A DNA stretch of 64,000 bases from Cryptomeria japonica. Taxonomy: Eukaryota > Streptophyta > Pinopsida > Cupressales > Cupressaceae. The position numbers and the translations under genes were made by a program. The notes below the pieces were generated by a model. It did not search any database. It saw only the letters and a program-made list of their open reading frames with translations, and was not told the origin of the DNA. The stretch spans positions 367,520,667-367,584,666 of the forward strand of contig NC_081415.1 in NCBI RefSeq assembly GCF_030272615.1, in the 5' to 3' direction. Of the stretch, positions 60,051 to 64,000 are shown in pieces (position 1 is the first letter of the stretch; every line of letters begins with the position of its first letter).

Positions 60051-60062
60051 TGGTATCAGAGC
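60051..60062 (+). promoter_or_regulatory. Primer binding site, initiator Met tRNA
   Basis: TGGTATCAGAGC is the exact consensus, two bases after the LTR end. Confidence 0.93.
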
Positions 60063-60110
60063 TTGAATCTTGGAAAAGGGTTTAACTACCTAAAGAGAAA
60101 GATCTTATCA

Positions 60111-61482
60111 ATGGAAGGCTATAAACAATCTCAGAGGATTGTGTATCTGCAAGAAGAGATGGATCATGCAAATCAAGTGATTGCAGACATGCAAAGGCAA
60201 ATGCAAAAATCTCTGAAAGTAAGAAGAAGATTATCTGATGACTTGCAAGATTCTCAAGAGTTAGTGGAACAAATTGAGACATCATCCGAGAATAGTATAT
60301 CTGGAGAGACTGAAGAAATGATTGGAGCATTGAAAGAAAAGAACAAAGCATTGACTGATCAACTAAAAGCAATGAAAAGAGAACATGATCATTTCAGTAC
60401 ACAGATGACTCAAAATCTAGATGCATTGAGGACAGCTGAGGATAAAGCAAGAGATCTACAAAGAGAAACAACAACTTGAAGTCTTAGTATCTGATAAGAA
60501 TGATGAAATCATAAGGTTGACTGGGATTCAACAAAATATGGTAGATCAACTAGGTTATGCACATCATGAAGCAATTCTGAAGAATGATGAAAATCAAGCA
60601 TTGGAACTTGAAGTATCAAGGTTGACTGATGAACTAGAAATAGAGAAGAAATCCAAAGAAACATTGAAGAAGAGTTATGATGCATCAAAGATGTTGGATG
60701 AGCAACTAAATACAAGAAGACCCAACAAATATGCAGGACTCGGTTACAAAGGAAAAGACTCTATTGAGAAAGGAATTCATACTACCGAGAGAGGAGAATC
60801 ATCAAAGCAAGCTGGAAATAGGAATAATATCAAAAAGAAGAAGCCTATTTGCCACTATTGTGGAAATCAAGGTCATACTGCCAACATATGCCAGATCAGA
60901 AAAGGTAAGCAACTGAATATCACTAAGTCAAATGAGTATTGTTACAATTACAATAAATATGGTCACACATCTAACTAATGTAGGACAAAGTCTGTCAATA
61001 ACTATCAGAAGGCAAAATTCAAAGGGTTTTGTAGAAATTGCAATAGATATGGACATAGTACCGAGAAGTGCTGGTCTAAGCAAAAGAATCACATGCAGTG
61101 TGCACACCAAGCAAACACTAGTGGTTACTGAGCAAACACCAGTGGTTACCAAACTCACACAAACCCTTACCGACAATATGCAGCAGTACCATGGGATTAC
61201 AATACAAGGATATGGTGCAAATGTTGTGGAAGATATGGACATATCAGTGCCAACTATTTTATAAGGTTTGGAATGAACAACCGAAAATCATGGAGAAATC
61301 CTGGTATGGCATGTTTTCATTGTCACAAAGCTGGACATTTAGCTGGAGATTGCAGAGATCAACCTAGAAGAGACAATGAAGAGATAAAAGAAAAATTTAA
61401 GATGATTTGGAAAAAGAAGGAAATCATGTCAGATGAAGAAAGAACCTTACCTACCGAGTTAGGTGCACCTATTCCAAATTAA
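60111..61482 (+). pseudogene. gag: gag with coiled coil and five zinc-knuckle motifs
   Basis: ATG 60111 follows the PBS. The first 120 codons are a predicted coiled coil (ETEEMIGALKEKNKALTDQL). A single frameshift near 60460 joins it to a second coiled part (EVSRLTDELEIEKKSKETLK). Five knuckles follow: CHYCGNQGHTANIC (60850-60891), CYNYNKYGHTSN then a stop and C, CRNCNRYGHSTEKC (61030-61071), CKCCGRYGHISANY (last C lost) and CFHCHKAGHLAGDC (61312-61353). In-frame stops are TAA at 60976 and TGA at 61129. Frame and spacing are otherwise intact, so decay is recent. No Ty1/copia gag capsid motif was recognised. Confidence 0.85.
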
Positions 61483-62030
61483 TCAGAAAAGGTATGAAGG
61501 GATTGCATTCTCTAAATGTTAAATCATAATAGTTCCTATTCTATTATGTACAAAATTCAAATCTGCATAGTTAAGATGCATTAGTAAGATTGAAATTCTA
61601 TCAAAAGTACTTTACAGGAAACCTATCAAGTCGGTGTATACAGGAAGCCTGTCAAGTCGATAAATGAGGGAAATTTGGTTACTCGGTTAAAATGAAAAAA
61701 AAAGAGGAGTAAATCAGTTAAAGGTAAACCAAGTGCATTTAATGTTTTGACCTAACCCACACGGAGCCCGATAAGGTATTTTGTGTACTTAAAGGTATTT
61801 TCGTGGTCCTTCTCATTCACCAAGTTTTCGAGAAAGCAGAGCAAAGCGAATCAAGGCGATCAAATTTCATTCAGAGCGAATTTCAAGGTATTTACATCAA
61901 ATCTCATCACACTGTTAAGCTGGTTTTCAATCTTGTCAAATTGCTACTATCTACCGAGTGTGAAGCATCAATCATTTATAAACTATCAAACCCTAAGGAT
62001 AGTTTGCTAAGTTTTTACCTGAAATCTACA
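61483..62030 (+). other. Spacer between gag and the extra ORF
   Basis: A copia element should show its protease here, but I find none. The part from about 61800 is open in the frame of the following ORF, and reads more like a 5' UTR with no conserved motif. Confidence 0.5.
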
Positions 62031-64000
62031 ATGGCACCCAAGATCCAAGATCCTATAGTTGTCAAGAATGTGGAGAAGCCCTCACTGAAGTATTCTTTGA
62101 CTCCTAAAGTTGCCTCTGAACCGGATGACAAAACTGCATTCTCACTCATCCTTGATCGAGTCTTGTTAGTAGAAGATGTTAGAGTCTTCACCAAGTGTCG
62201 TGTTGAAGAACTCGGTCATGTTGAGATTAGTGACATATATGATGAACTTTGTACCGATAGCAAAATGGATAGCAAGTATGAGCATATCAAAATTAAGGGA
62301 TTAACTGAAGCCCTAGCATATCCCCGTGTGTTCAAACCCTAGTGGGTTAAGTTTGTTTTAAGCAGAGTCCATGATGATTTTATGTGGCTAGAGGAGCAAC
62401 CATTCAAAATCACTAAGGAAATCATTAATGTGATCACCGGGTATCCTATCTATGATCATGCACAAGCACAAAAAATGATATCACAGAAGGAGTTAATTAG
62501 TCTAACTGGAGTAGAATCTGATTATCGAGGACTGAAATTGAACAATGTCACTAATGCAGAACTTAAGTTTGCAATTAGAGTTATTGGTTACTGTTTCTTC
62601 CAATCAACAAGGGAAAACAGTGTACCATGTGCAACAATTGACTTAGCATATAAAATAGTGAAAAAGGGAATGAAAGTAGACTTATGTGAAGTACTACTGA
62701 AGAACTTGTTTAAGAACCTGAACACAATAAGGAAGCCGAAGAAGAACAACTCGGCAAATACACCGAAGTTTGGTTCACTTCTTGTATGCATGTTTTTCTA
62801 CTTTGAAAAGTTCTTTCCCTCAGTCGGTAAAGTAGTTTGGGAGCTACACCGACCTATCACCCATCAAATCAATGACTTTATCAAGAAATTAGGAGATAAT
62901 TTTAATGATATCATGGATGACTATTTCAACAAATTTCAAGAGAAGATGCACAATAGGTACAGGATTCCACCACAGCTGGTAGAGAAATATAAGGATGATA
63001 TATGTTTTGAGGTAGACACCGATTACTGTTATATGAATTCTATTGAACCAAGGACTCAATCTTTGCCACCAATGGGTTATGAGATTAACTATGATATTAC
63101 ACAACAGCAAATTAATGCCTGTCTGTCATTGCCAAGGCATGCTACTGAACTAAGATATGGTACTTATGAAGAGGTTAAAGAAAAGGTGAAAATGAGCATT
63201 GTAGTACCTAAAGCTACAAGAAAGGCTACCAAGATGATAAAGGTTTTATCTGAGAAATTCAGAGAAGAATCCTCCTCTACACCTATCAAAGGCACTCTTG
63301 CTATTACTGAAAAGGAATCAGAAGCTCAAGAGGCAGCAATAACATTAAGTACCGAGTTGCCTAAGGGTAAAGTTTTGAAAAGAAAGAAACAGGACATTAC
63401 AAAGGCCCTACCGACTCCACCAACAAAGAGACCCAACACTAGAGCATCAGCTGCATCACCAAGTAAGAAACAAAAGAGTGTTACTATTCCCAAGGTAACC
63501 AAGACCTACAAGAAATCTACTCAGAGACTCATTTTGGCAAAAGAGTCCAGTGATACAGAATCCGATGATGCAAACAAATTTTAGATTGTAAAAAGCAAGA
63601 AGGTAAATATTCATAGTGTTGAAAACTTTTGTGCCAATCTTAAAGAATATGGTGGATTCACAGGATTTAGATATGTTAAGTATGATACTAGGAATAATGA
63701 TGAGAAGCGACAAATTGAAGAAGCTGTCATTTGCACACTTCTAAAGTTTTGACTAGCTCCATTAGAACTAGTAAAGTCACTTCCAAGTGAATTATACTTA
63801 CATATTGATAACAAATGGAAATATGCAATGGACTCAGAGAAACAAATAAGAGAAATAAGTCTAGTCCATCTATTTCCTGATATGTCTGTAGCAGAAATAA
63901 AGGAGCATTTGACAACATACAATTCTAAATTTCTTGTCAAACAGAGAGCCTTAAAATTGATGAATGGGCTGTACATTGATGTCAAAAATGAGACAAAAGC
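62031..64000 (+). pseudogene. Unrecognised sense ORF in the last element, more than 650 codons, runs off the window
   Basis: From ATG 62031 one frame continues to the window end with only three stops (62340-62342, 63582-63584, 63750-63752). The central part (about 62380-62880) is helix-rich and contains FKITKEIINVITGYPIYDHA and VGKVVWELHRPITHQINDFI. The next part has an RYRIPPQLVEK segment. A Lys/Arg/Ser/Thr/Pro-rich segment at about 63360-63540 (KRKKQ, KRPNTRASAASPSKKQK) looks like nuclear localisation signals. A further folded-looking part follows 63585 (LKEYGGFTGFRY, ISLVHLFPDMSVAEIKEHL). I do not recognise the family. No protease, integrase or RT motif is present. The layout, with a helical domain and a basic tail, is that of a nuclear protein rather than an envelope; no membrane segment is seen. 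Confidence 0.7.

Overview
The window is plant nuclear DNA made almost entirely of LTR retrotransposons, several nested in one another, with no recognisable host gene, rRNA, tRNA or CRISPR array. The lineages point to a seed plant: Ty3/gypsy elements of the Tat type (G-patch, second archaeal-type RNase H, antisense plant mobile domain gene), a decayed chromovirus, and Ty1/copia elements primed by initiator Met tRNA. The density of old, stop-riddled copies and the AT-rich filler fit a very large genome such as a conifer or other gymnosperm; that is an inference. Layout: (1) Positions 1-25534 hold a decayed plus-strand Tat-like element (outer element): gag already begun at base 1, protease, G-patch, RT, RNase H, second RNase H, integrase, a 3' region with an antisense plant mobile domain (PMD) pseudogene, then PPT and 3' LTR from 24273. 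(2) A much younger minus-strand Tat-like element (inner element, 5571-18296) sits in the outer integrase gene. It has two LTRs (1627 and 1577 bp, roughly 1.4% divergent by eye), an almost open gag-less polyprotein of about 1865 codons, and its own antisense, spliced PMD gene. Its insertion is flanked by a 108-bp direct duplication of target DNA instead of the usual 5 bp. (3) Positions 25535-37950 hold a third gypsy element, plus strand, with LTRs of about 1.93 kb and the unusual order gag-PR-aRNH-RT-RNase H-INT, plus a family of about 65-bp stem-loop repeats at its 3' end. (4) 37951-41794 has no clear gene; its right part resembles the inner LTR. (5) 41800-48757 is a complete but degenerate Ty1/copia element with 5-bp target duplication gtgct. 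(6) 48763-55000 is AT-rich and looks empty, but conceptual translation of the minus strand reveals a very old chromovirus (RT, RNase H, INT, chromodomain-like end), split by a solo copia LTR (51414-52837) with a perfect catgt target duplication. (7) 55000-58007 holds a 130-bp tandem duplication, a TATGTG/CATGTG microsatellite and a minus-strand LTR of the same family as the outer element. (8) About 58800-64000 is the 5' part of another PBS-Met element: LTR, PBS, a gag with coiled coil and five zinc-knuckle-like motifs, then an unrecognised sense ORF of more than 600 codons that runs off the window. How the parts work together: the gag-pol genes are the usual copy-and-paste machinery. In both Tat-like elements a PMD gene runs antisense between pol and the 3' LTR, converging on pol, and carries a GC-rich minisatellite in its first intron. 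All coordinates of decayed domains are approximate, read by eye from translated motifs.
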